Assembly: GCF_021390155.1 (NCBI RefSeq)
Contig: NZ_CP089985.1
Coordinates: forward strand, 1,871,001-1,935,000
Direction of reading: 5' to 3'
From: Pseudomonas sp. HN11
Lineage (GTDB): Bacteria; Pseudomonadota; Gammaproteobacteria; Pseudomonadales; Pseudomonadaceae
Length of the DNA stretch: 64,000 bases
Shown here: positions 38,369 through 47,985 of the stretch, piece after piece
How the letters are laid out: each line of letters opens with the position of its first letter
Position numbering within the stretch: the stretch's first letter is position 1
Notes under the pieces: model-generated
Told to the model about the DNA's origin: nothing
Database searches by the model: none
The model's input: the letters and a program-made list of their open reading frames with translations, nothing else
Program-made: the position numbers and the translations under genes

Positions 38369-38884
38369 TTAAAAGTTGTCAGTGGATGTGAATACGCCGA
38401 CCCGAAGGCCTTCGGCAGTATAGATCTCGCGACCGTCGACGCTCACCGAACCATCGGCGATGGCCAGGTTCAGCTTGCCCTTGAGGACGCGTTTGATTTG
38501 AATGTTGTAGGTGACTTTCTTGGCGGTCGGCAGGACCTGACCAAAGAACTTCACTTCGCCCGAACCCAGGGCGCGACCGCGGCCCGGCAGACCTTGCCAG
38601 CCAAGGAAGAAACCGACCAGCTGCCACATGGCGTCAAGGCCCAGGCAGCCTGGCATCACTGGGTCGCCTTCGAAATGGCAGGCGAAGAACCACAGGTCCG
38701 GGGTGATATCCAGCTCGGCGACCAATTCACCTTTGCCGTACTTGCCACCCTCTTCGCTGATATGGGTGATGCGATCCACCATCAGCATGTTCGGGGCGGG
38801 CAGTTGCGCGTTACCTGGGCCGAACAGCTCACCGCGACTGCAGCGCAGCAGGTCTTCCCGAGTAAAGGCGTTTTGTTTGGTCAT
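38369..38884 (-). CDS. fabA: 3-hydroxydecanoyl-ACP dehydratase/isomerase
   Basis: This 171-residue hotdog enzyme dehydrates 3-hydroxydecanoyl-ACP and isomerises the product, introducing the double bond of unsaturated fatty acids. The catalytic His70 and Asp84 are in [27 protein letters not shown] precedes the ATG at 38884. It is the first gene of the fabAB operon; a candidate TetR-type operator is at 39018. Confidence 0.97.
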   Translation of the reverse strand: MTKQNAFTREDLLRCSRGELFGPGNAQLPAPNMLMVDRITHISEEGGKYGKGELVAELDITPDLWFFACHFEGDPVMPGCLGLDAMWQLVGFFLGWQGLPGRGRALGSGEVKFFGQVLPTAKKVTYNIQIKRVLKGKLNLAIADGSVSVDGREIYTAEGLRVGVFTSTDNF

Positions 38885-39017
38885 GCGAGCTCCTCAATAA
38901 TCCCATGCGGCAGGGTAGGGTAAATCTTCCCGAACCGAATGAAGCGTTCATGCCTCATGTCGGCAGCCTACACATAGACTATTGCGTTGTAGTGAAAGTC
39001 ACAGCGGCAAGGCATTG

Positions 39018-39035
39018 AATGTACACTTGTTCACT
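39018..39035. promoter_or_regulatory. Candidate FabR/DesT-type operator upstream of fabA
   Basis: AATGTACACTTGTTCACT is an imperfect palindrome (six of nine positions pair, TG-AC/GT-CA core) that resembles the FabR and DesT operators controlling fabA/fabB in gamma-proteobacteria. It lies about 135 bases upstream of the fabA start. The surrounding 249-base gap holds no gene. Confidence 0.5.
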
Positions 39036-39133
39036 GAAAATTTAAACCGAGCCTGTTTATCGGCCCGTTCGGGTGCCTAAGACTGCCGCACTTTCGCCTT
39101 TCACGCCAGTCGGAGTTGGCTGATGGCGCGGCG

Positions 39134-41035
39134 CTATTGCACCCAGCGCTGCAGGATTTGCTGCAAATCCGTGCGTTTGAACGGCTTGGCCAGGTAATCG
39201 TTCATTCCCGCTGCCAAACAGGCTTCTCGGTCACCCTGCAAGGCGTTGGCGGTGAGGGCGATGATCGGCAGGTCGGCGCAGCCCGGCAACTGGCGAATCT
39301 GCCGGGTGGCTTCATAACCGTCGATCAGCGGCAGTCGGCAATCCATCAGGATTGCGGTGAAAATCAGGCTTTCAGCGCTGCGGATCGCTTCGGCACCGTC
39401 GGTGGCCAGGCTCACTTCAAACCCCAGGCTGCGCAGCATGGCCTCGACCACCGTGCGGTTGACCGGGTTGTCTTCCACCAGCAGCACATGGCGGCCATTG
39501 CCCGCGTTGGTTTTGCCGTCGGCGTCACTGGCAGTGGCGGGCACGTTGTGCTGGTCGATGGCCAGCGGGATTTCCAGGGTGAACACCGAACCGCGGCCTT
39601 CTTCGCTCTGGGCACGCAAGGTGCCACCCATGCGTTCGGCCAGGGTGCGGGCGATGGGCAGGCCCAGGCCGGTGCCGCCGTAACGTCTTGAAATGGAACT
39701 GTCCGCCTGCTGGAAAGCATCGAACATCGCCTCCAGGCGTTCGGCGGAAATCCCGATGCCACTGTCGCGCACGGTGCAGGTGAACCACACCAATTGATGG
39801 TCGAGGGTCTGCCAATGGGGCTCGACGCTGACGCTGCCGTGCTCGGTAAACTTCAGTGCATTGCCGATCAGGTTCACCAGGATCTGGCGGATCCGCGTGG
39901 GGTCACCCTGCACCCGCACCGCGTCCATCCCTTGCGGAATCGACAGCTTCAGCGCCAAACCACGCTGTTGCGCACTGTGCTGGAAGGCCTGGGCGCAGTT
40001 GTTGATCAGGTCCACCAGGTTGAACGGAATATGCTCCAGTTCCAGGGCGGCGCGTTCGATACGCGAGAAGTCGAGAATGTCGTTGATGACCTTGAGCAAG
40101 TGCTCGGTGGATTCGGAGGCCAGCGCCGCGTATTCGCTCTGCTCCTCGGTCATCTCGGTGGTTTCCAGCAACTGCAACATGCCCAGCACGCCGTTCATGG
40201 GCGTGCGTAGCTCATGGCTCATCATCGCCAGGAAATCCGACTTGGCGTTGTTGGCGCGCTCGGCTTCTTCGCGGGTCTGGATCAACTGGGCCATGGCCTG
40301 CTGCTGCTCGCGACTGGCCTGGTTGAGGCCCTCGGCGAGGTTGTTGATGTGCCGCGACAGGTCGCCCAGCTCCGAGTCATCCACAATCGGCAGCGGCGTC
40401 TTGTAGTCGCCTTGCTGGATCGCCTTCACTGCGTGGCCCATGGCGCTGATCGGCTGGGACAGGCTGGCGGCCAGACGCCGTGCGAGCAGGAAGGTAAACA
40501 GCAGGGCGAACAGCGCGAGAATGCCGGCCTTGAACAGGATCTCCTGCTGGCGTTGGCTGAACGCGTCGTTGGACATGCCGACGATCACCCGGCCCAGGTA
40601 GTCCGCCCGCGGGGCCTTGGGTTCGTTGAGGTTGTCCTGGAAGAAATCATTCCCCAGCTGGATATGTTGCAGGCGAATCGGTGCCTGGAACACTTTCACC
40701 GACAGTGAGCGGTCGTGCTTCTCCGACGGTTGCTCGACATACACCAGGATGTTCTCGCTGCTGTCCTGGATTTCCAGGAAACGCACATGGGGCGTGGCCA
40801 GTGTGGCGCGCAACAGGCTTTCGAGCACATCATTGTTGCCGGAAATCACCCCGTATTCGGTGGCGGGCGCCAGCTGGTTGGCGATCAGTTGGCCGGTGTG
40901 ATCCAGTTCCTGACGCAGGTCCTGGATTCGGACGAAGGTGAAGAAGCTGATCAACAGCAACGTCAGCAACAGCGCCGGGCCCAGGGTGATGAGCTGGGTG
41001 CGGGTGTTGATGTCCCAACGACGACGCAAGGTCAT
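39134..41035 (-). CDS. Hybrid sensor histidine kinase
   Basis: This 633-residue kinase has a membrane helix at about 18-36, a periplasmic domain at 37-165 resembling CHASE8 ([20 protein letters not shown]), a second helix at 168-185, HAMP at 186-240, HisKA with His274 in [12 protein letters not shown], an ATPase domain ([28 protein letters not shown]) and a receiver domain with Asp565 in [12 protein letters not shown]. It lacks its own Hpt domain, so it needs an external phosphotransfer protein. In P. aeruginosa the kinase beside fabA is PA1611, which acts on HptB; this may be its counterpart. It overlaps the upstream binding-protein gene by 4 bases. Confidence 0.92.
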   Translation of the reverse strand: MTLRRRWDINTRTQLITLGPALLLTLLLISFFTFVRIQDLRQELDHTGQLIANQLAPATEYGVISGNNDVLESLLRATLATPHVRFLEIQDSSENILVYVEQPSEKHDRSLSVKVFQAPIRLQHIQLGNDFFQDNLNEPKAPRADYLGRVIVGMSNDAFSQRQQEILFKAGILALFALLFTFLLARRLAASLSQPISAMGHAVKAIQQGDYKTPLPIVDDSELGDLSRHINNLAEGLNQASREQQQAMAQLIQTREEAERANNAKSDFLAMMSHELRTPMNGVLGMLQLLETTEMTEEQSEYAALASESTEHLLKVINDILDFSRIERAALELEHIPFNLVDLINNCAQAFQHSAQQRGLALKLSIPQGMDAVRVQGDPTRIRQILVNLIGNALKFTEHGSVSVEPHWQTLDHQLVWFTCTVRDSGIGISAERLEAMFDAFQQADSSISRRYGGTGLGLPIARTLAERMGGTLRAQSEEGRGSVFTLEIPLAIDQHNVPATASDADGKTNAGNGRHVLLVEDNPVNRTVVEAMLRSLGFEVSLATDGAEAIRSAESLIFTAILMDCRLPLIDGYEATRQIRQLPGCADLPIIALTANALQGDREACLAAGMNDYLAKPFKRTDLQQILQRWVQ

Positions 41036-41961
41036 GGGCGTTTTTCTCCTTCGGCCAATCGGGTGGCGACACTGGCTTCGTCCACCTGTTCGATCCCCAG
41101 TGAGCGCGCGACTTGCGCGTTGCCCACGACTTTGAAGTGTTCCGGGTAGAGCGTGCGTGGCCAGTTGGCCGGCGAATGGTCGAGCAGGCCGTCGAGCACC
41201 GCCAGCCAGTCGGCCTGGTCGCTGTAGGTGCTGGCCAGGCTGCCGGCCTTTACAAATCCTGCATTCGGGCCAATCAGCGGCAATTGCTGGGCATAACTGC
41301 TCAGCAGCAGGTTCTTCGCGGTTTTCGGGTTGTACAGCTGCGGGTCGTCGAGGCCGAGTAGTACATCACTGTTCCTGAACAGGTTTTGCAATGGCCGACT
41401 GTCATTAATGTTGTCCCAGAGCTGGGGCACGATCTCCAGGCCCAGCGGCGTGGCGTGCTGGCGCAGCTCGGGCAGGAGGAATTCACTGTCGGTGCCGTAG
41501 AGCACGCCGATGCGCCGCGCCTGGGGCAGGATGCTGGCGATCAGGCGCAATTGACGCCCCAGCGGTGGGTCGCTCCACAGCAGGCTGATGCGTGGGTGCG
41601 GCATGCTGCCCAGGCGTTGATGGGCTTGGAGGCGGCTGATGCGCAGCACCAGGGTCGGCGGACCCTGAGGCTCTTGCAGGCGCCAGTCGAGGCCGGGCAG
41701 GTCCAGCAAGATCAGACGGGTGTTGGCCGGCAACCGGCCGGGTGTCGGCAAGTCCTTGAGGAGCGTGAAGGTGACGCGGTCTTCGGGGCGTTGCTGGGCC
41801 AGGGCCTGGGCGAAGGACTGGACGCCGGCACTGTCTTCGGCGGCCGTCAGCAGGATGTCGGCGCTCCAGGCCGGCGCGGTCAATAACAGGCACACGAGCA
41901 GCAGCGTGCGTCGCCAGAGCGCGGTGATAAAGAAGCAGGTCATCCGTGACGAGTCGCCCAT
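41032..41961 (-). CDS. Periplasmic ABC-type substrate-binding-like protein
   Basis: This 309-residue protein has a signal peptide (hydrophobic [16 protein letters not shown]) and a two-lobed fold like the ABC_sub_bind family: [18 protein letters not shown] in the first lobe, then [20 protein letters not shown] and [13 protein letters not shown]. No transporter subunits are nearby. It starts one base after the stop of the TonB receptor gene and overlaps the kinase gene by 4 bases, so all three are made together. It probably presents a ligand to the kinase's periplasmic domain; that is inference. Confidence 0.8.
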   Translation of the reverse strand: MGDSSRMTCFFITALWRRTLLLVCLLLTAPAWSADILLTAAEDSAGVQSFAQALAQQRPEDRVTFTLLKDLPTPGRLPANTRLILLDLPGLDWRLQEPQGPPTLVLRISRLQAHQRLGSMPHPRISLLWSDPPLGRQLRLIASILPQARRIGVLYGTDSEFLLPELRQHATPLGLEIVPQLWDNINDSRPLQNLFRNSDVLLGLDDPQLYNPKTAKNLLLSSYAQQLPLIGPNAGFVKAGSLASTYSDQADWLAVLDGLLDHSPANWPRTLYPEHFKVVGNAQVARSLGIEQVDEASVATRLAEGEKRP

Positions 41962-41962
41962 G

Positions 41963-44083
41963 TCAGAACTCTAACTCCGCGCTGAAGTAGAGCACGTGGC
42001 GATGGTCATAATTGTTGTCGGCCCATGTGGTGGGCTGGTTGTCGAGGCGTTCCTGCAACATGCCGGCCAGCTCCACGTTGGCTTTGCCCAGGGCAATGCG
42101 CTTGGCCACCCGCAGGTCGACCCGTTCGAAGCGGTATTGGTTGAGTGCGTCATCGCCATAGTAGAACAGCGCGCTTGACCAGCCCTGGCCCCATTCACGC
42201 AGCCAGCCGGCAGAGCCGCTGTTACGTGCGGTCTGCGCCTTGTCGAGCGGGTTGCTGCTGCTGGCATCGACGTAAGCATAAGTCAGCCGCAGGCGGTCGG
42301 CGTTGCTCACGCGCCAGTCGAACTGCGACTCGGCGCCGGTAAACCGTGAACTGTTGGCATTGCTGGCGATGTATTGGTTGTTACGCAGCGGCGAGCTGAT
42401 CATGTCGGTGATCTCGTCGTAAAACAGTTTCACGTCCATGTTCAGCCCGATGTCGGCAAAGAAGCCGTTGTACCCCAGTTCCCGCGATTTCATCATCTCT
42501 TTATCGAGGTTGCCCGGGCCTCGGGTCTTTACGAAGTATTGCCCGGTGGTCTGCCCGTAAGCCGGGGAGCTGAGGTTGGTGACGCGGTAGCTCCAGTTGA
42601 CGTTGTTTTCGAACATGTCCGGCGAGCGAATCGCCTCGGAGTACACCGCGCGCAGGCCATGGCGCGGGTTGATCAGGTAGTTGACCGCTACCCGTGGCGT
42701 CAGCGAATTGCCGCTCAGGCGGGTGTCTTCATACATGGCCCCGCCTTGGAGCAGCCAATGTTCGCTTGCGCGCCATTCCAACTGGCCGAACAGGCGCCAG
42801 GTGGTGTCGTCCAAGGTGCCGTTGAAATAGGTGTCGGAGTCGGCGCGGTCGTAGCGGTAGTTCATGCCGCTGACGAGGCGCAGGCTGTCGGACAGGCTGA
42901 GGGTGTCTTGGATCTCCAGGTCGTAGCGGCTTTCGCGGGTGCTCTGGTCGATGTCGCCGCACACGCCCTTGCTGCCGCCCTCACGCCATTGCTTGAGTAC
43001 CTCGTTGGCCAGCGCTTGCTCGGCGGCGTTGCCCGGTGGCGCGGTGCCCTGGCTGTAGCTGTCCATGTGGCGGGCCAGTAGTTCGGCGTAATTGGGGTTC
43101 ATCTGCCACAACTGGGTCAGTTCGGGGCTGAATGAGACTTTGGCATCACAGGCCTTCCAGATCTGGCGGCGGTCCCACTGTTGGGCGGAGCCTTGGATAT
43201 ACAGGCTGTGATCAGGGTTGAAGTCGAAATTCCAGCGCAGGGAGCCCGCATAATCCTTGGCGGTGACGTCGGAATTGTTACCGCCTTCGGTAATTCCAGC
43301 GAAGACCGGGCTGTAGGTATAGGGCCGCTGGTTGGTGCCTTCCTTTGCATCCAGCTGCAGGTCGATGCTCTGCTGCGTATTCAGCGTTTGGCTGATGGCC
43401 AGGCTGAAGCGGTTGAGGCGACGGCTATCGCGACGGTCGGCACCGGCGGCATCGCTGTCGAAGCCATCGTCCTGTTGTCCGGAGAGGGACAGGCGCAAGT
43501 CGCCGGTTTCCCAGCCCGCACCCTGGCTGGCGTAAAAGTCGTTGATACCACGTTCGCCACGCACCACTTTTATCCGCGTGCCGTGGCTGTGGGCCGGCGA
43601 GCGCGTAAGGATATTGACCACCGCCATCAAGGCATTGGCACCGTAGCTGACCGTATTCGGGCCACGGAACACTTCGATGCGCTCGATATCCTCCATGGCC
43701 ACCGGAATGTCGCTCCAGTCCACGGTGGCCAGGCCCGCGCGGTACACCGAGCGGCCGTCGATCAACACCTGCATGCGCCGCGCATCGCTGGCACTGGTGC
43801 CGTGATAGTTCACCGCCGCCTGGTTTCCGGTGGTGTAGCCGACCATCATCCCTGGCACCAGGCGCAGCAACTCACTGATGTCTCGCGCACCACTGGCCTT
43901 GATCAGTTCGCTGTCGATCACGGTCATGCTGCCGGGCACGGCGGCGGCCGATTGCTTGAGGCGCGTGGCCGTCAACACCTGTGGCAGCGGCTGGCTGTCG
44001 AGGAACAGGTCGTCGGCCAGCGTCGGTGCACTGCACAACAACACCAGCCAGAGGGATGAACGAGGAGGAGGGCCCAAATACAC
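41963..44083 (-). CDS. TonB-dependent outer-membrane receptor
   Basis: This 706-residue protein has a short signal peptide (about 1-23), a plug domain (ATRLKQSAAAVPGSMTVIDS, ISELLRLVPGMMVGY, IERIEVFRGPNTVSYGANAL) and a C-terminal beta-barrel ending in the aromatic residue Phe (YFSAELEF). There is no extended N-terminal signalling domain of the FecA type. The start is GTG at 44083. It is the first gene of the receptor / binding protein / kinase operon. The ligand is not predictable from sequence. Confidence 0.9.
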   Translation of the reverse strand: MYLGPPPRSSLWLVLLCSAPTLADDLFLDSQPLPQVLTATRLKQSAAAVPGSMTVIDSELIKASGARDISELLRLVPGMMVGYTTGNQAAVNYHGTSASDARRMQVLIDGRSVYRAGLATVDWSDIPVAMEDIERIEVFRGPNTVSYGANALMAVVNILTRSPAHSHGTRIKVVRGERGINDFYASQGAGWETGDLRLSLSGQQDDGFDSDAAGADRRDSRRLNRFSLAISQTLNTQQSIDLQLDAKEGTNQRPYTYSPVFAGITEGGNNSDVTAKDYAGSLRWNFDFNPDHSLYIQGSAQQWDRRQIWKACDAKVSFSPELTQLWQMNPNYAELLARHMDSYSQGTAPPGNAAEQALANEVLKQWREGGSKGVCGDIDQSTRESRYDLEIQDTLSLSDSLRLVSGMNYRYDRADSDTYFNGTLDDTTWRLFGQLEWRASEHWLLQGGAMYEDTRLSGNSLTPRVAVNYLINPRHGLRAVYSEAIRSPDMFENNVNWSYRVTNLSSPAYGQTTGQYFVKTRGPGNLDKEMMKSRELGYNGFFADIGLNMDVKLFYDEITDMISSPLRNNQYIASNANSSRFTGAESQFDWRVSNADRLRLTYAYVDASSSNPLDKAQTARNSGSAGWLREWGQGWSSALFYYGDDALNQYRFERVDLRVAKRIALGKANVELAGMLQERLDNQPTTWADNNYDHRHVLYFSAELEF

Positions 44084-44278
44084 GGCACGGCCTTGATAAT
44101 TGCGGATAGCCGCCCATGTTAACTGAGGTGGGGCCTTTTGCCAGTCGCCGGACTTGCAATTACTTCATGTAAATGTGGCATTTTCCGACAAACGCACGAA
44201 TTGATGCGGGGGCTGGTCGCAAGCGGGTCGGCCCGTATAATGCCGCCATCGCCACTGGTATGGATTAACGGATTGCAT

Positions 44279-45304
44279 ATGACTGAACAGCGCCCTATCG
44301 CGGTCCTGGGAGGCGGAAGTTTTGGTACCGCCGTGGCAAACCTGCTGGCCGAGAACGGTCACGCTGTGCGCCAGTGGATGCGTGATCCCGAACAAGCCGA
44401 GGCTATCCGGGTGCAACGGGAAAATCCGCGTTACCTCAAAGGCATCAAGATTCATCCGGCGGTCGAGCCTGTTACCGACCTGCTGGAAACCCTCACCGCC
44501 TGCGACCTGTGCTTTGTCGCGCTGCCGTCCAGCGCCTTGCGCTCGGTGCTGGCGCCCCATGCCGAGCGCCTGGCGGGCAAGCTGCTGGTCAGCCTGACCA
44601 AGGGCATCGAGGGGCAGACCTTCAAGCTGATGAGCGAAATCCTTGAAGAGATCGCCCCGCAAGCGCGTATTGGTGTGCTGTCCGGGCCGAACCTTGCACG
44701 GGAAGTCGCCGAGCACGCGCTGACCGCCACCGTGGTGGCCAGTGAAGATGAAGCCCTCTGCGAACGCGTCCAGGCCGTGCTGCATGGCCGCACCTTTCGG
44801 GTCTATGCCAGCAACGACCGTTTTGGTGTCGAACTGGGCGGTGCGCTGAAAAACGTCTACGCGATTATTGCCGGCATGGCCGTGGCGCTGGGCATGGGTG
44901 AAAACACCAAGAGCATGCTGATCACCCGCGCGTTGGCCGAGATGACCCGCTTTGCAGTGAACCAGGGCGCCAACCCCATGACTTTCCTTGGGCTGGCAGG
45001 CGTGGGCGATTTGATCGTCACCTGCTCCTCGCCGAAAAGTCGCAACTATCAAGTCGGGTTCGCGCTCGGCCAGGGCCTGAGCCTGGAAGATGCGGTCACG
45101 CGCCTGGGCGAAGTGGCCGAAGGGGTCAACACCCTCAAGGTGCTCAAGGCCAAGGCCCAGGAAGTCGGTGTGTACATGCCGCTGGTCGCCGGGTTGCACG
45201 CGATCCTGTTTGAAGGGCGCACCTTGAACCAGGTCATCGAGTTGTTGATGCGCGCTGAACCCAAAACCGATGTCGACTTTATTTCCACCAGTGGTTTCAA
45301 CTGA
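44279..45304 (+). CDS. gpsA: Glycerol-3-phosphate dehydrogenase (NAD(P)+)
   Basis: This 341-residue enzyme makes sn-glycerol 3-phosphate from dihydroxyacetone phosphate for phospholipid synthesis. The N-terminal Rossmann motif [20 protein letters not shown], the catalytic-Lys region [15 protein letters not shown], and [20 protein letters not shown] are family hallmarks. The ATG at 44279 gives normal length. It starts a run of closely spaced plus-strand genes (DUF4389, sixA). Confidence 0.95.
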   Translation: MTEQRPIAVLGGGSFGTAVANLLAENGHAVRQWMRDPEQAEAIRVQRENPRYLKGIKIHPAVEPVTDLLETLTACDLCFVALPSSALRSVLAPHAERLAGKLLVSLTKGIEGQTFKLMSEILEEIAPQARIGVLSGPNLAREVAEHALTATVVASEDEALCERVQAVLHGRTFRVYASNDRFGVELGGALKNVYAIIAGMAVALGMGENTKSMLITRALAEMTRFAVNQGANPMTFLGLAGVGDLIVTCSSPKSRNYQVGFALGQGLSLEDAVTRLGEVAEGVNTLKVLKAKAQEVGVYMPLVAGLHAILFEGRTLNQVIELLMRAEPKTDVDFISTSGFN

Positions 45305-45314
45305 GGAACGCGTC

Positions 45315-45662
45315 ATGAACGATCCGAAAGCAGCCCCCAAATACGAATCCATTGCCCTGCGCATCCTGTGGATGCTGGTGTTTGCCCTGGTGTGGCAGGT
45401 GGCGCAATTCCTGCTCGGCGCACTGGTGGTGGTGCAGTTGATCTACCGGCTGGTGTACAGCGCTCCTAACCTGGGCCTGATGAACTTCGGCGACAGCCTC
45501 AGCCAGTTCCTCGCACAGATCGGCCGTTTCGGCAGCTTCCACACCGAACAGAAGCCTTGGCCGTTCGCCGACTGGCCGACCCCGCGCGCACCCGAGGGTG
45601 AGGCTGCCCACAGCGTGCCGCCGGCGCCGCACCCGGTGCGTGATGAAGAGCCGAAGCTGTGA
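45315..45662 (+). CDS. DUF4389 family membrane protein
   Basis: This 115-residue protein has one long hydrophobic segment (about 15-45) after a short cytoplasmic N-terminus, then GLMNFGDSLSQFLAQIGRFG, typical of DUF4389, and a Pro-rich hydrophilic tail. GAGGAACGC lies before the ATG at 45315. It follows gpsA by 10 bases and overlaps sixA by 4. Function unknown. Confidence 0.82.
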   Translation: MNDPKAAPKYESIALRILWMLVFALVWQVAQFLLGALVVVQLIYRLVYSAPNLGLMNFGDSLSQFLAQIGRFGSFHTEQKPWPFADWPTPRAPEGEAAHSVPPAPHPVRDEEPKL

Positions 45663-46108
45663 AACTGTGGATACTGCGCCACGGTGAAGCCGAAGGGCAT
45701 GCGCGCACCGATGCCGAACGCAACCTCACCGAGCATGGCCGTGGCGAAGTGTTGCGCAGTGCTGCGCACCTGATCGGTCAGCCCCTCAGCGCAATCATTG
45801 CCAGCCCTTATGTACGGGCGCAGCAGACTGCGCAGCTGGTGCGTGAAGCGCTGGGCTTTGAACCGGAAATTTGCACGGTGCCGTGGCTGACACCCGAGGG
45901 CAATCCGCTGCAGGTGTTGGAAAAGCTCGACACCGATGACAATGTACTGCTGGTCAGCCATCAGCCGTTGGTGGGCAGCCTGATCAGCGTTCTGCAGCAT
46001 GGACACCAGCGTCAGCCGCAGCCGATGCACACCGCCAGCCTGGCGGAACTGGAAGGGGATTTTCCACTGGCGGGGCTCATGAACCTGGTCAGTGTGAAGA
46101 ATCCGTAG
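45659..46108 (+). CDS. sixA: Phosphohistidine phosphatase SixA
   Basis: This 149-residue histidine phosphatase superfamily member has the RHG motif at residues 7-9 (WILRHGEAEGHA), IIASPYVRAQQTA and LLVSHQPLVGSL with the second catalytic His. In E. coli SixA removes phosphate from histidine-phosphorylated proteins such as NPr. The start is GTG overlapping the DUF4389 stop (GTGA). Confidence 0.93.
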   Translation: MKLWILRHGEAEGHARTDAERNLTEHGRGEVLRSAAHLIGQPLSAIIASPYVRAQQTAQLVREALGFEPEICTVPWLTPEGNPLQVLEKLDTDDNVLLVSHQPLVGSLISVLQHGHQRQPQPMHTASLAELEGDFPLAGLMNLVSVKNP

Positions 46109-46126
46109 GCTTTATCGCGGCTTTGT

Positions 46127-46609
46127 GTGTGCAGCGGTGCGACGATGCTCGGCTATTACAAAGACCCGCAGAAAACCGCCGAGACCATCACCGCCGATGG
46201 CTGCCTGCGCCTGACCGGGCGGCTCAAGGAAATTTTCAAGACCAGCAAAGGTAAATATGTGGCGCCGGCGCCGATTGAAAACCGCCTGGCTGAACATGCG
46301 CGGATCGAGCAGGTGTGCGTGGTGGGCGATGGCCTGACTGTGCCCATTGGCTTATGCGTTTTATCGGCTGGGGGGGAAGACTCACAAACCCTGCGTATCA
46401 GCCTTGAGCGCTGGTTGGAGCAGGTCAACCAGGCGCTGGATAAGCATGAGCGTCTACGTCAACTGGTTGTCGTCAAGGACAATTGGGCGGTGAAAAACGG
46501 CTTTCTGACACCCACCTTGAAGATCAAACGCAACGTAATCGAATCGACTTACGGTGAATATTTCCAGCCGTGGAGCGAGCGTTCCGAAACCGTTCTGTGG
46601 CAGGATTAG
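46127..46609 (+). pseudogene. Remnant of an AMP-binding acyl-CoA synthetase
   Basis: About 160 codons resemble only the C-terminal part of a long-chain acyl-CoA synthetase: TMLGYYKDPQKTAETITADG, LTGRLKEIFKTSKGKYVAPA and NGFLTPTLKIKRN. The N-terminal two thirds, including the ATP-binding YTSGTTG-type loop, is absent. Between ITADG and LTGR the usual TGD segment is also missing, so there has been an internal in-frame deletion. P. aeruginosa has an intact AMP-binding gene at this place between sixA and the thioesterase, to my recollection. The product cannot be active as a ligase. Confidence 0.82.
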
Positions 46610-46640
46610 GGTCGTAATAAAATCAATAAGGACTATTTCC

Positions 46641-47084
46641 ATGAGCCTATGGCGCACCCAACCGAATATCGATCAACTCAACGCGATCCAGAAAAACACC
46701 ATCGGTGAACTGCTGGACATCCGTTTTGAAAGCTTCGACGACGAATCCCTGACCGCGAGCATGGTGGTCGACCATCGTACCCATCAGCCCTATGGCCTGT
46801 TGCATGGCGGTGCTTCGGTGGTGTTGGCCGAGAGCGTCGGCTCCATGGCGGCCTACTTGTGCATTGACCCCAGCAAGTTCTATTGCGTGGGGCTGGAGGT
46901 CAACGCCAACCACCTGCGTGGTGTGCGCAGCGGGCGAGTGACAGCGGTGGCCAAGGCGATCCATATCGGCCGCACCACCCAGGTGTGGGATATCCGTCTG
47001 ACCAGCGATGAGGGCAAGGCCAGTTGTGTCTCGCGTCTGACCATGGCCGTGGTGCCACTGGGCGAGAACCCGCCGGCGCGATAG
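46641..47084 (+). CDS. Hotdog thioesterase (MenI/YbdB-like)
   Basis: This 147-residue hotdog protein has HQPYGLLHGGASVVLAESVGSMAA, with the catalytic Glu on the central helix, and GLEVNANHLRGVRSGRVTA. It likely cleaves an acyl- or aroyl-CoA. AAGGA precedes the ATG at 46641. Its former neighbour, the acyl-CoA synthetase, is now a remnant, so the two may once have acted on the same fatty acids. Confidence 0.87.
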   Translation: MSLWRTQPNIDQLNAIQKNTIGELLDIRFESFDDESLTASMVVDHRTHQPYGLLHGGASVVLAESVGSMAAYLCIDPSKFYCVGLEVNANHLRGVRSGRVTAVAKAIHIGRTTQVWDIRLTSDEGKASCVSRLTMAVVPLGENPPAR

Positions 47085-47181
47085 GCGTGGCGTGAGTGTC
47101 ATCATTCCTGGCAGTTACAGTCATTGCTGTGCGGGCCGGGCATGGTGACAATCAATCTCTGTTTTTGTAGACGGATCCGGT

Positions 47182-47985
47182 ATGTCGCAGCATGTGTTTT
47201 TCGCCCACGCCAATGGCTTCCCTTCGGCCACCTACGGCAAGTTGTTTGCCGCCCTGGCTCCGGAATACGCAGTGGCTCATCTGCCGCAGCACGGCCACGA
47301 CCCCAGGTTTCCGGTGGACGATAACTGGCAGAACCTGGTGGACGAACTGATCCACCACCTGGAGCAGCAACCGGAGCCGGTGTGGGGCGTGGGCCATTCT
47401 CTCGGCGGCGTGTTGCACCTGCACGCGGCCATGCGTTGCCCGCAGTTGTATCGCGGGGTGGTGATGCTGGATTCGCCGGTACTGACCCGCGCCGACCGCT
47501 GGGTGATTCGCGCGGCCAAGCGCTTCGGTTTTATCGACCGCCTGACCCCGGCCGGGCGCACCTTGGGCCGTCGTGAAGAATTCAGTGACCTGGAGGCCGC
47601 GCGCAATTACTTCGCCGGCAAGACCCTGTTCCGTGGTTTTGACCCCGAATGCTTCGACGCCTACCTGCAACACGGCCTGCTGCAAGTGGGCGATCGCCTG
47701 CGCCTGCGCTTCGACCCGGCCACCGAAATCAGTATCTACCGTGGTGTACCTCATACCAGCCCCGGTCAGGTGCGCCAGTTGAAAGTACCGCTGGCGGTGG
47801 TACGGGGCCGGCAGAGCCGCGTGGTGATGCGGCATCACGCCAGCGGGGTCGGGCGCCTGCCCATGGGCGAAATGCTCACCATGCCCGGCGGCCACATGTT
47901 CCCCCTTGAACGCCCCCAAGACACCGCGACCTTGATCAAGAACCTGTTCTCCCGCTGGGAAGCCCGTGAGCGCAACTGCGCATGA
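47182..47985 (+). CDS. Alpha/beta hydrolase
   Basis: This 267-residue hydrolase has the nucleophile motif GVGHSLGGVLHLHAAM (GHSLG), an oxyanion region FFAHANGFPSATY, and a C-terminal His in MPGGHMFPLERP. It is cytoplasmic (no signal peptide). It overlaps the following hydrolase by 4 bases. The substrate is unknown, probably an ester or thioester. Confidence 0.85.
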   Translation: MSQHVFFAHANGFPSATYGKLFAALAPEYAVAHLPQHGHDPRFPVDDNWQNLVDELIHHLEQQPEPVWGVGHSLGGVLHLHAAMRCPQLYRGVVMLDSPVLTRADRWVIRAAKRFGFIDRLTPAGRTLGRREEFSDLEAARNYFAGKTLFRGFDPECFDAYLQHGLLQVGDRLRLRFDPATEISIYRGVPHTSPGQVRQLKVPLAVVRGRQSRVVMRHHASGVGRLPMGEMLTMPGGHMFPLERPQDTATLIKNLFSRWEARERNCA

